Part shown: piece by piece, positions 62,687 to 64,000 of the stretch
Position numbering within the stretch: position 1 is the stretch's first letter
Layout: each line of letters opens with the position of its first letter
DNA from: Deinococcus aerolatus
Lineage (GTDB): Bacteria > Deinococcota > Deinococci > Deinococcales > Deinococcaceae
Length of the DNA: 64,000 bases
Direction: 5' to 3'
NCBI RefSeq assembly: GCF_014647055.1
Contig: NZ_BMOL01000010.1
Span: 1-64,000, forward strand
Translations under genes and position numbers: made by a program
The notes under the pieces: generated by a model
The model's database searches: none
Seen by the model: the letters and a program-made list of their open reading frames with translations, nothing else
What the model was told of the DNA's origin: nothing

Positions 62687-63745
62687 TCAGCGGCGCAGGT
62701 AGTAGTCGCTCGACACCAGACTGTCGCCCAGTTCCGAGAGCATGTCCAGCGCCATGCCGGTGCCGACCGCCACGGCTTCCACCGCGTTCTCGGCCACCGA
62801 GACGGGAATACCGGTGGTCTGGCGCAGCAGCTCGTCGAAGTTGCGCAGCAGGCTGCCGCCGCCGGTCATCACGATGCCCCGGTCGATGATGTCGCTGACC
62901 AGTTCCGGCGGGGTGATTTCCAGCACGCGCTTGACGCCTTCCACGATGCGCGTCACGGGTTCGGCCAGGGCTTCCACCACGTCGCGGCTGTCCAGGCTGA
63001 TGGTCCGGGGCAGGCCATTGATCAGGTCACGCCCCCGCACCTCGGCCACCAGATTCTCGGAGTCGTCCACCAGCATGGCGGCCCCCACCTTGACCTTGAT
63101 CTCCTCGGCGGTGCGCTCGCCGATCAGCACGTTGTGCTTGCGGCGCACGTGCCGGATGATGCTCTCGTCGAACTCGTTGCCTGCCACGCGCATGGACTCG
63201 CTGACCACGATGCCGCCCAGCGAGATCACGGCCACGTCGCTGCTGCCCCCGCCGATGTCCACCACCATGCTGCCCAGCGGCTCGGTGACCTTCAGGCCCG
63301 CGCCGATGGCCGCCGCCAGCGGTTCCTCGATCAGGAAGGCGCGCCGGGCGTTGCTGTTGTTGGCGTTCAGGGCCGCCCGCAGCACGGCCCGCCGCTCCAC
63401 GTCGCTGACGTTGCTGGGCACGCCCACCATCAGTTGCGGCTTGAACCCGCCGAAGCCCAGCAGGCGACCGGCGTTGCCCTGCACCTTGGACAGGAACATG
63501 GTGAGCATCTTCTCGGTCAGGCCCTCGTCGGCGATCACGCCGTCCTTAATGGGCCGCACCGCCACGATGCCGCCGGGCGTGCGACCGATCATGCGGTACG
63601 CTTCCTCGCCCACCGCCCGGACCTGCTTGCTGTCGCGAGTCATGGCAATCACGCTGGGTTCCTGCAACACCAGGCCCCGGCTCTTGGTGTAAATCAGGAA
63701 CGTTGCCGTTCCCAGGTCAATTCCAATGTCTTCTGACAGCCTCAC
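62687..63745 (-). CDS. mreB: Rod-shape determining actin MreB
   Basis: MreB is an actin-like ATPase that guides side-wall synthesis. The 352-residue product has GIDLGTATFLIY (phosphate 1), VDIGGGSSDVAVISLGG (phosphate 2) and GIVMTGGGSLLRN (adenosine site). GTG at 63745 is chosen because GGAGG lies 7-8 nt upstream. Many Deinococcus cells are cocci, so the presence of MreB suggests a rod-shaped species or an altered role. mreC and mreD are not adjacent. Confidence 0.95.
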   Translation of the reverse strand: MRLSEDIGIDLGTATFLIYTKSRGLVLQEPSVIAMTRDSKQVRAVGEEAYRMIGRTPGGIVAVRPIKDGVIADEGLTEKMLTMFLSKVQGNAGRLLGFGGFKPQLMVGVPSNVSDVERRAVLRAALNANNSNARRAFLIEEPLAAAIGAGLKVTEPLGSMVVDIGGGSSDVAVISLGGIVVSESMRVAGNEFDESIIRHVRRKHNVLIGERTAEEIKVKVGAAMLVDDSENLVAEVRGRDLINGLPRTISLDSRDVVEALAEPVTRIVEGVKRVLEITPPELVSDIIDRGIVMTGGGSLLRNFDELLRQTTGIPVSVAENAVEAVAVGTGMALDMLSELGDSLVSSDYYLRR

Positions 63746-63882
63746 TCTGTGCCCTCCGGTCAAAACGGACTGATCGTATCACGGGCCTTATGGACGTCCC
63801 GGACCACTTGCGTGAGTGTTTCAGAGGGAAGCGTGGCTGTGTTCTGGAGGGGGCCAGCACCCGGCGCGAAGGCCCGCCCGCG

Positions 63883-64000
63883 CTACAGCCGCCGCGACAG
63901 GTAATCGGCCATCAGGCGGTAGCTGCGGGTCTTGCCGGCGATGTCGCCCGCACCGTGGCCCTCGTCGGAGAATTCAACGTACTCGAAGTCGCGCCCCTCC
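63883..64000 (-). CDS. S9-family prolyl oligopeptidase, 3' end only
   Basis: Only the last 38 or so codons are present; the gene continues beyond the window. The readable end, YVEFSDEGHGAGD followed by TRSYRLMADYLSRRL and TAG at 63883-63885, matches the C-terminus of S9 (acylaminoacyl-/oligo-) peptidases, with the catalytic His in EGHG. Confidence 0.7.
   Translation of the reverse strand, partial: EGRDFEYVEFSDEGHGAGDIAGKTRSYRLMADYLSRRL

Overview
The window is a dense, GC-rich bacterial chromosome segment that reads as Deinococcus. The reasons are the late deinoxanthin carotenoid genes in one run (CrtO ketolase, a Nudix protein, CruF hydratase, a CrtI/CrtD-type desaturase and a CYP287-like P450), the very frequent leaderless promoters (a TANNNT box 5-9 nt before the start codon), and a diderm envelope gene set (LptA-like, LptF/G-like) without lipid A genes in view. 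I see no tRNA, rRNA, IS element, prophage or CRISPR array.

Layout. 1-5.5 kb: alaS, a small P-loop kinase with a probable CTG start, and a two-gene vWA plus four-helix membrane protein operon. 5.5-16 kb: a small membrane protein with a class A penicillin-binding protein, a class V aminotransferase, pyrF with a BKACE-family gene, a DUF1028 protein, an Rrf2 regulator, an LptA-like protein, an N-acetylmuramoyl-L-alanine amidase and a repeat-containing exported protein. 15.9-25.9 kb: proB, a DOMON-like membrane protein with a DMT transporter, a 1074-residue GGDEF/EAL protein, a DUF4127 protein, an ABC exporter pair and an ICMT-like methyltransferase. 25.9-35.5 kb: a PNKP-like kinase-phosphatase with an altered P-loop, an alkaline-phosphatase-fold enzyme, a cluster of five perfect DnaA boxes, trpF, OsmC, a Fur/PerR-type regulator, birA-bioY, a PfkB-type kinase with mltG, and a DUF421 protein. 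35.5-44.1 kb: a small lipoprotein and the carotenoid run, all on the minus strand. This run also holds a GT2 glycosyltransferase and a PlsC acyltransferase that could add a sugar and an acyl chain to the carotenoid.

44.4-53.8 kb: small membrane protein, GNAT (probable CTG start), NTF2-like protein, an unrecognised 478-residue protein, mutY, a cis-prenyltransferase, a lipoprotein, a PhoB/PhoR/PhoU-like operon and metK. 53.8-64 kb: three hairpins, an S41 protease, an M20 peptidase, a divergent pair made of a methyltransferase and a broken DUF5694 gene, an operon of LptF/G-like permease, MGDG-synthase-type glycosyltransferase and polysaccharide deacetylase, then fabZ, mreB and the end of an S9 peptidase.

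Most of the window is ordinary core chromosome. The most unusual signals are the DnaA-box cluster far from any dnaA gene (28157-28323), two leaderless mini-ORFs whose TGA overlaps a downstream TTG start (27256-27270 and 38619-38645), two probable CTG start codons (2825 and 45222), two very short divergent leaderless promoter regions (37 and 46 bp), and the DUF5694 gene broken by what look like two compensating one-base changes. All assignments come from reading the sequence; no database search was run.
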